Below are positions 48,526 through 61,907 of a DNA stretch of 64,000 nucleotides, one piece after another; positions within the stretch are counted from its first letter, which is position 1; each line of letters begins with the position of its first letter. The notes beneath the pieces are model-generated. The model saw only the letters and a list, made by a program, of their open reading frames with translations. It was not told where the DNA came from and did no database searches. The stretch covers positions 65,293,501 through 65,357,500 of the forward strand of contig NC_090983.1 in NCBI RefSeq assembly GCF_041146395.1, written 5' to 3'. Origin of the DNA: Eulemur rufifrons. Lineage: Eukaryota > Chordata > Mammalia > Primates > Lemuridae. The position numbers and the translations under genes were made by a program.

Positions 48526-50146
48526 GTTATTTTCCATTTTAAAATTTAAAGTATTTCTCTAAATGCTATGTGTACCAAAACATTTTAAAGAACTTCTTAG
48601 TTCACAGATTTATTATCATTGTCATTCACCATGCTTCACACAGCTTTGTGCATTTCTATAATGAGCTCGCAAAATACAGGAGTAATTAATATGGGAAATT
48701 CTAAGTTAAATTCTCAGCTTGTCATCCATATGACATTAAACAAATAATAACTTTAGAGTGAATATAAATGATGCATAAATTAAGACAATTTCATCAACTT
48801 GCTTAATTTTCATTTCATTCAGGACCACTTATTTGTCCCCTTTTTTCCATCTCTCTTGCTGTTTGTTAAACTGCATCACCAGATATTTTGAACAAAGGTA
48901 AAATTGTAGTCACAGTCATTCAGAAAGTACCAAAAACCTAAATCCCTATGAATATCCATTAGTAACACAGAATTTATTAAATAACATATGGAGTATTTCC
49001 TGGTTTAATTTTGATTCACTTTCTAGATTTTTGGGGGGAGGGGTATTTCTTTGCATTTTTTTTTTCCTTACCTCTCCTTGTTCCACAGAAGACTGAAATC
49101 ATAAAATACAAGATAGCTTAAATTTTAAATACAAAGATGAAATACATTTTATAAAAGTTTATGAATTTGTTACTGGTCAGACACAAATTCAACTAAATTT
49201 TCTAGCAGCCAATGTGAATAGGAAACTATAGTCAGTTAATACAATTTAAAGTATCTGTAAGTTAAAAACAAACTGCTTGCTCAGAGTAAGAACAACTCGT
49301 CCTGAGAGTAATTTTTCCTGGGGTTCCCATAAAAACAACTTTGCATGATAGGTAATAAATATCAATATTCATAACTTTCAAAAACTAATTTTTATGATGA
49401 ACTTCAATATAGGCAGACAGTACCACACAAAATAGAATTCCACAAAAGCTGTTATTCTGGGAACCATTAGGATATAGTCCAATTATTAGTCCTGTGTTTA
49501 TCAAGTTTAATCCAGTAATAGATTTTACATATCTGGAAGAGTGGATGGACTACATATCTAGAACTTAAATTATTAAATCACTAAATTATCCTACCATAAT
49601 TATTTCTGTACGGCTAGTTTTTTGAGAAGCCTGATGAAATCTTGCCACCCAAATAGGAAAACTACAGCCAAAAAACCCAAGAATCTACCCTAGAAAATTG
49701 TTTTCTTTTACCCCAAAGCCCAAATGAAAGTATGATGGTAATGCCAGACTTCTCTTCCTCATACTGGACTGAGTATACTTCTTAAGCCATTGGAATATAT
49801 TAATTTCAATAATCAAGTAAATTCCCCCTTTTACCTTAGTTTCTCTATTAAATTAAAAGTGATCTTGAAGCCGTTAAGCAGAACTCATCATGTGAATAGT
49901 GTCACATGAGAACTGTTTTGTGATTGAAGTGTTGAGTAAAACTTACACTTTTTAAAAAATTTTTTGAGGTTTTATAGCCTACATACATTGTTCTCAAATA
50001 AATTAAAAGATTTACTCTTCAGGAAAGTTGCTCTTTTGAGTTCTCATTCTCAGATGCTGGTTCCTGAACTAGTCCATTTAGATACAAACTGCAAGTTATT
50101 GGTAACTATCTAGTTATAATATACAAATGCTTCTTTTACTTCCCAG
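48526..50146 (+). other. BAZ2B: BAZ2B intron between coding exons 7 and 8 (1621 bp)
   Basis: Weak donor (gttatt) and a normal acceptor (acttcccag). No interspersed repeat is recognisable across the whole intron. In this window that is unusual for an intron of this length. Confidence 0.8.
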
Positions 50147-50440
50147 AATCAGATAGTAATTCAGAATCAGATACAGAAGGATCAGAAGAAGAAGATGATG
50201 ATGATAAAGACCAAGATGAATCAGATAGTGATACTGAAGGAGAGAAAACTTCAATGAAACTGAATAAAACAACTTCCTCTGTCAAAAGCCCTTCCATGAG
50301 TCTCACAGCTCACTCAACACCTCGTAACCTCCACATAACAAAAGCCCCAGGCTCTGCTCCTGCTGCCTTATGTTCTGAATCACAGTCACCTGTTTTTCTT
50401 GGTACATCTTCTTCCACACTTACTTCAAGTCCACACTCTG
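50147..50440 (+). CDS. BAZ2B: BAZ2B coding exon 8, codons 634-731 plus first base of codon 732 (third acidic tract)
   Basis: Acceptor acttcccag, 294 nt, phase 1 at both ends and so frame-neutral. The first half continues the acidic serine tract (SDSNSESDTEGSEEEDDDDK and DQDESDSDTEGEK). The second half turns into Ser/Thr/Pro-rich sequence (SVKSPSMSLTAHSTPRNLH, then ALCSESQSPVFLGTSSSTL) that leads to the MBD-like domain. The donor is TCTG|gtacct, weak beyond the GT. Read-through would add GTYTLFLLL and stop at 50469. With exons 5 and 7 this makes three separate acidic blocks in the N-terminal third. Confidence 0.95.
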
Positions 50441-50739
50441 GTACCTACACTTTATTTTTATTATTGTAAAGTAGAAGTCAAACCATAGCAAGAATTTTTA
50501 CTTAAACAATGTTCTGGAGATGATCTCACTGGAATCAAGTATTACAGCTAGATCTTAGGTTGGTTTAGAAAGATCAACATGTATTTTCAAAGGACATGAC
50601 CTATTAGCTGGTCTTTTTTTTTTTTTCCTGTGCTTCCAATTTAAGAATCTGATGACAGTGCTTGACTTTGAATCTTTCCTGCTTTTGTGTTCAGTTTATG
50701 CTTCTAGAATGTAGAATTTGACAATCGTACTTTTGTGTA

Positions 50740-51145
50740 CAGTTGACCCTTGAACAATGTGGGAGTTAGGAGCACTGACCCCCTCCTAGTTGAAAATCTG
50801 CATATAGCTTTTGACTCTCCAAACACTGAACTAGCTGTTTACTGTTGACTGGAAGCCTAACTGATAACATAAACAGTTCAGTTAACACATATTTTGTATG
50901 TTATATATACTCTCTACTGTATTCTTACAAATATTAAGAAAATATTATTAAGAAAATCATATGGAAGAGAAAATATATTTGCCATTCATTAAGTGCAAAA
51001 GGTCTTCATCCTTGTCATCTTCACTTTGAGTAGGCTGAGGAAGAAGAAAAGTTGGTCCTGCTGTCTCAGGGGTGGCAGAGACAGAAAAAAATCTGAGCAT
51101 AAGTAGGCTCATGCAGTTCAAACCTGTGTTGTTCAAGGTCAACTG
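50740..51145 (+). mobile_element. Tigger-family MITE (Tigger2/MER28-like), complete, TA-flanked
   Basis: Left end cagttgacccttgaacaatg and right end cattgttcaagggtcaactg-like (read as ttgttcaaggtcaactg) are inverted. TA lies on both sides (50738-50739 and 51146-51147). The interior 'gataacataaacagttcagt' and 'catatggaagagaaaatata' is typical of the family. The 406-bp length fits a complete copy. Confidence 0.9.
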
Positions 51146-51588
51146 TACTTTATACAGAAAAGCTCACTTGTTTACTTAAGATGCAATTGCTACCTGCCCA
51201 GCACATAGCCAATGTCATTTCTATTAGTGAGTAGTATTCTTAATTCCATTAACATGCTACATCTTCTTTTTTCCTGTTTGGTTTTTTATAAACTTTTCAA
51301 GGCCACCATTAAAAGTTTCTACATTTAATATTCCCAAATTGCTTTCTATTCTCATTTAATAGCTAAGAAAATACAGATATGTTTAGTAAAATATTTTGTT
51401 AATTGTTTCACTTGTTTTACTCTCTTCTTGGCAATTTCTAATTTTGCTTTCATTTACCACAAACCAGTGTATCCTACTTGTCTTAGATGAATTTATTTGT
51501 ATTTATGAAACTTGATTCTTATCGTTGAAAAATTTTACATATAATCATAATCCTATTCCTTTACGCTTTAGGTTAATTAAAAGATCTA

Positions 51589-51933
<345 letters not shown>

Positions 51934-52385
51934 AGATCTAGTAGTGTTTTTGACTATGAACACATATGGACATAGAAATTATATTGCCTTTAAATGTATG
52001 AGCCAGCTGTTGAAATTTTTCAGCATCTGAAAACTAATATTTTCAAAGACAATAACTACAAATAGATTTTATGAAACTCTATTTCCCTCCTACTTCTCTA
52101 GCCATTTCCTTAATAACAGAGCCATATATTTTTACCTTCAATTGTATTTTCTTTAGAGAGAAAGACTAGTTATTCTGTCATTCAGACCAAAAGAAAAAAA
52201 AAATCCCTCTGCCTTATACAGTGTTTTGTTGAAAACCATCTAAAAATAATGTATAAATTGCAGAAATATCCTAAATAATCCAAGTCATTGAAGTATACTT
52301 TTTTAAGGAAAAGTTTCTAAACTATCAAAAGATTGTCATCTATAGAAACTAATCTTTTATATCAACTGGTTGAATTTTCTTAAAG

Positions 52386-52446
52386 GCACTTCCAAAAGAA
52401 GAAGAGTGACAGATGAACGTGAACTGCGTATTCCATTGGAATATGG
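52386..52446 (+). CDS. BAZ2B: BAZ2B coding exon 9, codons 732-751 plus two bases of codon 752 (start of MBD-like domain)
   Basis: A short 61-nt exon with acceptor tcttaaag and donor TATGG|gtatgc, entering in phase 1 and leaving in phase 2. The peptide is GTSKRRRVTDERELRIPLEY plus the first two bases of a glycine codon. It holds the basic SKRRR cluster, a plausible nuclear localisation signal, and the first strand region of the MBD/TAM domain (RELRIPLEYG). It is too short to appear as an open reading frame on its own; it was found by continuing the family sequence from exon 8. Skipping it would break the frame. Confidence 0.93.
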
Positions 52447-53250
52447 GTATGCAAAATGAGATTTTTCTTTTTTGCTTTTCTCCATATATTTATGCATGTT
52501 TGATGTATACTTGATTTCTCATTCTCTACTATTAATAAAAGAAGTGAATATACTGCATAGTATTTATTAGAGCAGAAGAGCTAAAGCAAAGGGCAAAGAA
52601 GTTGATATATCAGAAAACTGAAATTAAGCCTAACTGCTTTGTAGAGGTATGGCAGAGCTGTGATGGGATCATGCAGCCAAGTTTAACATGACTGGAAAAG
52701 AACCCAGAGCAAATCATATGGCAAAGGGCAGAACGCAGTTAAGACTGTCAGAAATTTTTGTGAGGATAGAGTTAGACAGTGAAAGCCACTTTGGTCAAAA
52801 CTGAGGGACTCTACCAGAGTTTGGCTAAAATAATTTAATCAGAGCCGACAGGTTTCAGGCTTGGATGTTCGTGAGTCCCAAACAGCAGAGAGTCAGGTTT
52901 ACTTTTCTCGCTTAAAGCTTTTCCGATGTAAAAATAAAAACAAATCAGTACACATTGACACATTACTGAAACATCCAAGTACCCAAAGTAATACTAGTTA
53001 TGACTTCTAAAAATTTTAGTGGCGTTTAATATTTACAAATGGAGTCTTTGATTAATTTCTTCGTTGAATTAATTAAAAGTTTAAATAATTTCAATAGCAA
53101 GTATATTTGGGTTGTTCGAGGGGTTTATTTTTGTCTTCTTTGTTTTTTTCATATTTTCTGAAGAGCATGTATATTTAAAGTTTTTTCTTTCATTTTTAAA
53201 AGTTTTCTTAAAATTACGTATGTCATAACCCTCATTTCTGTTATGTGTAG
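52447..53250 (+). other. BAZ2B: BAZ2B intron between coding exons 9 and 10 (804 bp)
   Basis: The middle part (52590-52930) is less AT-rich than its surroundings and reads like an old, unclassified repeat, but I could not assign it. No open frame of note on the + strand. Confidence 0.75.
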
Positions 53251-53359
53251 CTGGCAGAGAGAGACAAGAATAAGAAACTTTGGAGGGCGCCTTCAAGGAG
53301 AAGTAGCATATTATGCTCCATGTGGAAAGAAACTTAGGCAGTACCCTGAAGTAATAAAG
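53251..53359 (+). CDS. BAZ2B: BAZ2B coding exon 10, residues 752-788 (core of MBD-like domain)
   Basis: Acceptor ttatgtgtag, donor AAG|gtacat, 109 nt, entering in phase 2 and leaving in phase 0. The encoded residues run GWQRETRIRNFGGRLQGEVA, then YYAPCGKKLRQYPEVIK. This is the core of the MBD-like (TAM) fold: the W-Q-R-E turn followed by the G-x-V-x-Y-Y-x-P-x-G-K-K-L-R loop seen in MBD proteins. In the sister protein BAZ2A the TAM domain is reported to bind RNA and DNA without classic methyl-CpG selectivity, so the function here is inferred from family. All the characteristic residues are present. Confidence 0.95.
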
Positions 53360-53628
53360 GTACATACTCTTCACCAAATAACATACATTTGGTGCCTATT
53401 AAGCATGCTCATGTAAAAAAAAAAAAAGTACACTCCTTTGTCAGATAAAGTTCCTTGATACAAAATATTCTCTTGTATGGGATTATTATAGTTAACCCAA
53501 TTGATCTTCTATAAATCCATAGCCCCTTGATAGAATATGCAAAACATTAGTGTCCTGAAGCTATCTATACATCAAAGCTGGGTTGTAATTATTAAAACCT
53601 GAAGTGGAAAAATATGTGATTTTTTCAG

Positions 53629-53730
53629 TATCTCAGCAGAAATGGAATAATGGATATCTCAAGGGACAATTTCAGCTTCAGTGCAAAAATAAGAGTGGGT
53701 GACTTCTATGAAGCCAGAGATGGACCGCAG
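53629..53730 (+). CDS. BAZ2B: BAZ2B coding exon 11, residues 789-822 (end of MBD-like domain); last coding exon in window
   Basis: Acceptor gattttttcag, donor CAG|gtatcc, 102 nt, phase 0. The peptide is YLSRNGIMDISRDNFSFSAK followed by IRVGDFYEARDGPQ. It closes the MBD/TAM domain: the YPEVIKYLSRN helix spans the exon 10/11 junction and the F-S-F-S-A strand follows. The next family exon would begin the basic linker that leads to the coiled-coil and DDT region. I looked for it through 64000 without finding it, so the following intron is at least 10.27 kb. Confidence 0.95.
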
Positions 53731-54494
53731 GTATCCACTTTTTAAAAAGTACAGTCTTTGAACCAAAAAGTAGAACCATAACCTAAATGAAGTAAATCTC
53801 ACTACACTCTGGAGCAATGCCTTTGTTAGTTAATTCATATAGCTATACATACAACTTTGTGGTAAGCACTCACTAAGGCCTCGATTTTCTGTGTTTCAGT
53901 AACAAGGAGCTTTGACATAATAGATGTCTTTTTCATATTTAAGTAAGCTTTTTCCTGTTTATTAATTGCATCGATAATTTTACAGCTTATACATATATAA
54001 AAGTATCTGCATGTTCATGTAAAATATAGGAAAACATTAGTTCCTATATTTTTTAAAAACTAATTTGAATAAGAAAACCATGTTATTATTAAATATAAGT
54101 CAATCCAAAGAGGACAAATATGCCTTAGTTTTGGGGAAGAATCTTGTCCATTTGTTTATGCCACACTATATGATGCATTTTCACAAGGTTGGTCATTTTT
54201 GTTTGTTTGTTTCCTTAAAACTAGGTGAGTGAAACTTCTAATTTTTGTAGAAATTGAGTTTTTAAATTAATTATACACATTTCTGAACATATCACCACAG
54301 CTCCCTCTGATCTTATGGGTCAAGCACATGACCTTACCTATCAGCAGAAAGAACCCACCAAGGAGACCTCATTTCCTTTATGTTTCCTTAAATGTTTTTC
54401 CTTTTTTTCCTTACCTGTATTTAGCTTCATATGCTTATTATTCCCTTTGCCTGTCAGCTCCATTAAAAATGGATCCTGGTTAAGGAGTGATGAG

Positions 54495-54690
54495 ACCTAG
54501 ATTCTCATTAATCCATGAAATAGTTTTATGATTCCAAACAACAACAGCAACATAATGTCCCCTTTTCCCTCAATTTCTTCGTCTGCCAAGTAGAGAGCAT
54601 AATTACACTTACGCCTCATAGGATTATGGCAAGATTAAAATGAGATCATACGCATGAAAATGTTTCAAAAGGTTAAAATGCTCAGTTAGT
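54495..54690 (+). mobile_element. MIR SINE fragment
   Basis: 'ctcaatttcttcgtctgcca', 'acgcctcataggattatggc' and 'aagattaaaatgagatcata' follow the MIR 3' order. Confidence 0.75.
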
Positions 54691-55266
54691 TGAAGTTGAT
54701 ATTTTCTTTCTTGATTGACCCTTTCTCCCTTCTGTCCCATTATAATGTACAGAGGTAATTTTTTCTAGCAATTAATATTTTCTCTGCGAATAGGCAGGCT
54801 TTTCTATCCTGTCTTACCTTCTAATTTTGTAATTGTAAAAATGGAAAAGGCCATGTTCATTCTGTAAGAGGCTTATTTTGAAAGCTCAGAAAATTAAGGG
54901 AATTTTTTAAGGTCACACAGCCTCAACTAGGCAGAGATAAAACTGCAACTCAAGGTTTCTGAAAAAATATTCTCTTGTACATATCATATAACCTATTTTC
55001 CATTGGTAGCCATGACTTTTTAAGGAAGTAGTTATGTCCAGATCTACTCGTCTCTTTACGGGTAGTTCTAAAATGCCATAATGTATTTATTGAGGTTTAT
55101 AGAAGTATGTAGAAAAATATTCTGGGATTTTATTTTTTTAAACTTAAAAAAAGGACTTAGACCAAATCTGTCACCAAACAGATTCTTAGAATTTTAGTGA
55201 ACCAGAGTGTTACACATTCCACGTACACTGGATCAGTTTTTTAGTCACAAAACATATTAGAAGGCA

Positions 55267-55568
<302 letters not shown>

Positions 55569-56717
55569 GAAGGCAATAATCTCATTTTAAAATTCTTCTT
55601 AGTTTTTAATCCTATCACATTCTTGTATTATTTATGCCAAAGATATCTTTATGATTTTTAAGTTTAGTAGGTTTTTGTTCTGAGAGGAAAGCTAATTGCT
55701 ATTCAATACATAGAGGATTTTTAATTTTGTATCAGTGATAATTGGACTTAATCTATAAAGCCTCATTACACAGAGCGGAATGTTCTTTGACATCTATTCA
55801 CTTTTTATTAAATATAATCAGTGTTTTCCAGATGAATATTGTCTTATTGAGATCAATTCAAATCAAGGAAATAGGATGAATTACTAAAGCCAGAATATGT
55901 TAAGCTGCCAACATTTCAGCAGAGTTCTAGGGGGAAATATTAGCAATTTTGAGAACATTTCTCTCAGTTAAAATAAAAATTAGTAAGTTGGATTTATTTC
56001 AGGATACTTTTAGATAACAGTGGTTAAAGGTAAGTAATCCAAAAAAGTATTTTAGTTAATTAATTAGAGATGCATATAGTTGTAAAGCAGTGTACATTTC
56101 TATATACTGTATTATATAATTCATTTATGTAAGTATATGGTTAGAAACATTATATAAGAATTTTCTGTGAAAAGGAACAAAGATTATATATCTTTGTTAT
56201 GGTAACTAATGATGTGAAATAATTTTGATCACCCTGAATTTTGTAGATGTAAAATATAGTTTTGGCACAAAGACATTGTTACCATGCAGTAATGATCATA
56301 TGTGTTTACAATATATTTGCTTTTATATAAACTGTATAAATAGTATGATGGCCGAATAAATATTAAAAAATAAAACTATGCATATGAAAAGATGAAAGAA
56401 ATACATCAAAACTTTAATAATGCATGTATTCGTTGGTACAATGGATCTTTATTTTACTTTCTATATTTATATTCTTGTGTGTTTTGTATTTTCTAAAATT
56501 TGCTTGTTTTTTGTATATAATATGAAAAACAGTTTCCTAACTATTAAAAGTAAATACACACTTTGTAATCCAACAAAGCTAAGAATTCATAGCTTTCCAA
56601 AAGCATGGAGATTGTACATAATGATTTTAAATGTTACTGCTACAGTTTTCCAAGCTTCATGTATCTATTTGGGTATTTGATAGCAAATGAAATGCTGTAT
56701 TTGCAGAATCATTAGTA

Positions 56718-57045
56718 CAGTCAATCCTCCATATCCATGGGTTCTGCATTTGTGGATTCAACCAACCTCAGATCAAAAATATTCCCCCAAAAATTTTATC
56801 TGTACTAAACATTTACAGACCTTTTTCTTATTCCTTAAAAAATATAACAGCTATTTACATAGCATTTACATTATCTTAGGTATTATAAGTAATCTAGAGG
56901 TGATTTAAATTATATAGGAGAATGTGATAGGTTATATGCAAATACTATGCCATTTTATATTCAGGGACTCAAGCATTCGCAGAGTTTGGTATTTGTGGCA
57001 GAAAAGTCCTAGAACCAATCCCCCACGAATACGGAGGGATGGCAA
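56718..57045 (+). mobile_element. MER2-like Tigger-family MITE
   Basis: Left end cagtcaatcctccatatcca and right end cacgaatacggagggatggc are inverted. TA lies outside both ends. 'ttctgcatttgtggattcaa' and 'ccaacctcagatcaaaaata' are typical of MER2. About 328 bp, non-coding. Confidence 0.9.
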
Positions 57046-59290
57046 TATTCTTAATCCCTTTCCTGATAAAACAGTTTTCCTTGGAAATATATTTTGTTCA
57101 TCATGTATTTCCAAGCTACAGTTTGGAAAATGTTTTCTTAAAATATACCAAAAAAATTAGCCGCTACTAGTTCTATGTGTTCTAATTTTACTTAAGGCAT
57201 TTCAAAAATTCCATCAGTGGTATACCAAAGCTCTGTATTTTACAGTTGACATTTAGAGATAATTTCTGCTAGAAGATAATATCTGCAGTGGAAAATTATG
57301 GTTATTTTATAAGTTAGTCATTTTTGATTCAAGATATTTCTGAGCTTAAAATAGTGATTATGTTTTTATTAACAGCAAACATTTGTTGAAAATATCGACT
57401 CTGTATAGTAAAATAAGGAGAGAGATGAGAGCTTACATTTACTAAAATTTAAGTAAATTCATCATTAACTGAAGGAGAACAATCTAATGATTACCTTTAA
57501 AAAAAGAAAAAAGAGAAGACCTTAATTGAAGTAAATAGGATTATAAAAGAAATGGGGAGCCCTTCATCTATTCATTATCAGTTTTATTTATTTAGATCCA
57601 CAAATACGGTGAGAGATTTGTAGCATCAGCTACTTGTCAGTATCTACTGATAGACATCAAACACTTCTCACCACCTTCTGTAAAAATCTTTATTTGAGGG
57701 GAGGTGATAGACTTCATGGAACAAAACAATTATAATACTCTTTATAAGTCCATGCCATACTAGCTGGCTATCTTCTAATGAATTTCATTTAGCTGTTTTA
57801 GCCCCTTTGAGACCCATTTGAAAAGGGTGTAAGGTAAACAGATTTCTCTTTTTTTTTTTTTTTTAGTCTAAACTCTACTACCATGAAGGTAAATAGATCT
57901 CTTATGGATATTTGTCCTATCACATTATAAAGAACTTGTTGAACCTAATATTCGTCAATATTATTTTTATTTTACTTTTTTTTTGATTGTCAAAATAATA
58001 GAAAGGTTGAGCTAGACAGATTTTGATAAATATAAAATGGCATTATCTTTACCTAAATACAATACAAAGGTAAGAGATATTCACATTTTTCTTAGGAATG
58101 TAGGAAGGCTTCAAAATAAATTGTTAATGACAAAGATTATTTTGAAATATATGATGATCTATTTTTAAAATCACTTTTTGTGAATTGCAGAAAACTAAAC
58201 ATTTAAGCATAAATATTATAGTTAAGTTTATTGTTTTATTAACCAGGAAGTTCAGAAGTATTTAGAGTATTGAATGTCTATTGCTATCAGGCCAAAAAAG
58301 AAAAAAAAGGAAAGATACAAAGAAGAAACAAGTTAAAAATGACTCAGAAAATGTTGCTTTCTTTCTTTCTTTGACATGTATTTTTTTTAAAGTACGATAT
58401 TTCTTCTTTTCAATGACATAAGAAAAGTAAAAACGTCTAAAGTTTTTACTGAAAAGAGCCTTTTTTCTTAGTCATTTAATCAATAAATATTTGTGGCAAA
58501 TATATAATGTGCCAGGCATTTTTTTCCCCAGGTTAATTTTCCCTAAAGGTATTTTTCCATAAAGAAAAATGTAGTAGTGAACACACTTTTACTACAGAAA
58601 TGAAGTTGAAGGCACGACAAACTAGTGTTTATAAAGGAACGGAAGAGTACAAGAAAGTACAAGTTATGATCACTGGTTTATCTTCTAGAGAAGATAAAAC
58701 ACTTGGCACAGTGCTGCCCAGCTGAAATTAGGGTTTTGTTCATAAGGAGTAAGAGGAGACTTCACAATAAGGTAGGCAACACAGTCTCTAGTGCAATTGT
58801 AAAGCTGGTGATTATTTCGAATTAAAGAACAAAAGACTGAGAGCCAACACCAGAGTTCTAATTCAACTCTGCTGTTAACTGTCATCCCTAATGCAACATA
58901 GCTGTGGGCACATATGGACACGAAGAACATGAAAGATCAGTACCAGAAATCTAAAAGTCTAGAAATTTATGTCACTGATCTACCAGGTAGGATTTTTTGG
59001 CTAGGCAAGGCCTATACTAGAAGGCCAACTGTATGAATCCAAGTGTGGAGCTAAGGAGGAGTTATTGAAAGTTAAGACTTTTATAGGGTAACCTACTGTG
59101 AGTAAGTGGAAAGCATAGTCAGCATGTGGAAACAATTGTATCAAATCACATCTTTCGCAACTGTTTTTAATAGGTGACACCCGTTTCCCCCTAAGATCTT
59201 AGCTGTTCTTACTTGTGCACATCTTTAAAGTGCTATTCAGTATATAATTTTAATAAGCTATATGACTAGAGTGGATTAAGAATTCCCAAT

Positions 59291-59498
59291 GACCCAGCCT
59301 GAGCAAGAGCGAGACCCCATTAAAAAAAAGAAAAATTAGCTGGGCATGGTGGCTCACGAGTATGGTCCCAGCTACTTGGGAGGCTGAAGCAGGAGATCGC
59401 TTGAGCCCAGGAGTTTGAGGTTGCAGTGAGCTATGATGACACCACTGCACTCTAGCCATGGTAACAGAGTAAGACTCTTGTCTCCAAAAAAAAAAAAA
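59291..59498 (+). mobile_element. Alu, 5'-truncated, + orientation
   Basis: Starts in the left arm at 'cagcctgagcaagagcgaga', followed by the right arm and an A tail. Flanked by aagaattcccaatg and aagaatccccaatg, so truncation occurred at insertion. Confidence 0.9.
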
Positions 59499-60084
59499 AG
59501 AATCCCCAATGCCATATAGTTTACAGTGTATCAACCTCTCACGACCTACCTCTGGCACTATAAAGTAACTAAAAATAGACGTAATCTACTAAACTATGAA
59601 ATAGATGTAAGGAAATACAACAAAATTCAGATTTTTCTCATACTGATTCTAATGTTTTTTTCAAAAATATGAAATGTCAAATCTTGTCAAAAATATTTGA
59701 TACCCTTACTTTGCTCATGCCCAATAAGATATTTCTTAGATTCCTAGCAGGATATTTCAACATCTTATGTTACTTTGAAAAAACCGAAGCCTACTTAATT
59801 CCCTTCTCTGTAATGTAAATGCATATAAGAGGTCTTTAAGATCAATTTCCTTTTAGGTATGACATTCTAAAAGTTTTATATAACCTAATTATTAGGAAGT
59901 AAAGGATTCTCGAAGTATACTTTCAAAGAGAAAGATAGTAAAAACAATTTGTTTGCTTAAGTTGTGGTTAATTTTACTAAAAATTATTTAGCCAAAAATC
60001 AATTTGGTAAATTATCAATTCACTAAATGGCTAAAAGGCTTTAAATTGTCAGACTAATTGCCTTAATCCAGATTTAAAACATAT

Positions 60085-60550
<466 letters not shown>

Positions 60551-61062
60551 CATACACCACTGCAATTTTACTACCAGAGGCAAGGACTGGGGTAGATACA
60601 GGTCCCAATCCAGAAGAATGTGAGTAAAGCAGGGGAAAGTTCATCCATTCACTTATATGATATTTAGCATTCAAGAAGTGTGGTACTAGGTATCTCAAAT
60701 GTTAACTTGAGAAATTGGCATTTAGTGGCACAGGGTTGCAAATCCATGGTGAAATTGTTGCAACAAAGTCTTACTGATACTAAAGCTTAAAAAAAAAAAT
60801 CTTTAGTAATTTGTCAAATAGATCATTCAGTGAATTAGCTTTTGGTAGACTGGTTTACTGTATTTACTTATAAGTAATTATATAGTGCTTTCCTTCCAAA
60901 ATAAATCAGCTCACAAGTATAAAAAATCAAACAAAATGGGAGCAACAAAAGAAAAATAAAGACAAGGTAGGATATGAAATTAAAGCAGGAATGAGACCTC
61001 AGAACACATTCATATTGCTGATAAGCCTCAAATTTATTCTAGCTTTCAAAAGTGAAACATGG

Positions 61063-61420
<358 letters not shown>

Positions 61421-61658
61421 AAAAGTGAAACATGGGAAACCCAGTTAATTAAGCAATTCAATGTCTATAAGATAAGGTGAAAACAGACCAGTTGCTCATT
61501 GAAATGTTCAATTTTACTTTGGAGTGTCATTTATGAAGAATAATAGTAATGTTGAAATAAGGTCATATTGACATTAAATTTCATAATAGCTCATCTCTTT
61601 TGAATTTCCAAATACAGACAACATTTAAAAATTAATTCACTCAGAATAAATGTGTTCT

Positions 61659-61810
61659 GGCTAGGCACTGTGGCACACACCTGTAATCCCAGAACTTTGG
61701 GAGGCAGAGGTAAGAGGGTTGCTTGAAACCAGGAGTTTGAGCTGCAGTGTTCACACCACTGCATTCTAGCTTGGGTGACAGAGCGAGACCTTGTCTCTTA
61801 AAAAAAAAGA
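61659..61810 (+). mobile_element. Short Alu-related element (internally deleted Alu or monomer), + orientation
   Basis: Begins ctggctaggcactgtggcac and runs through 'aggagtttgagctgcagtgt' straight into a right-arm-like end 'gcttgggtgacagagcgaga'. At about 150 bp it is one-arm length. It may be an old free monomer or a dimer that lost its middle. Confidence 0.8.
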
Positions 61811-61827
61811 GAGAGAGAGAGAGAGAT
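61811..61827 (+). repeat. (GA)n microsatellite in Alu tail
   Basis: About eight GA units growing out of the A tail of the preceding short Alu-related element. Confidence 0.8.
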
Positions 61828-61907
61828 TTTTCTTTAAAACTCTGTTTACTTTTTTTTTTTTTTTTTTTTAATGAAAGGGGTAGAGTGAGGAGGGGAGTTC
61901 CAATTTC

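Noticed and set aside
59250..59558. 102-residue minus-strand frame
   Set aside because: Mostly reverse translation of a truncated Alu.
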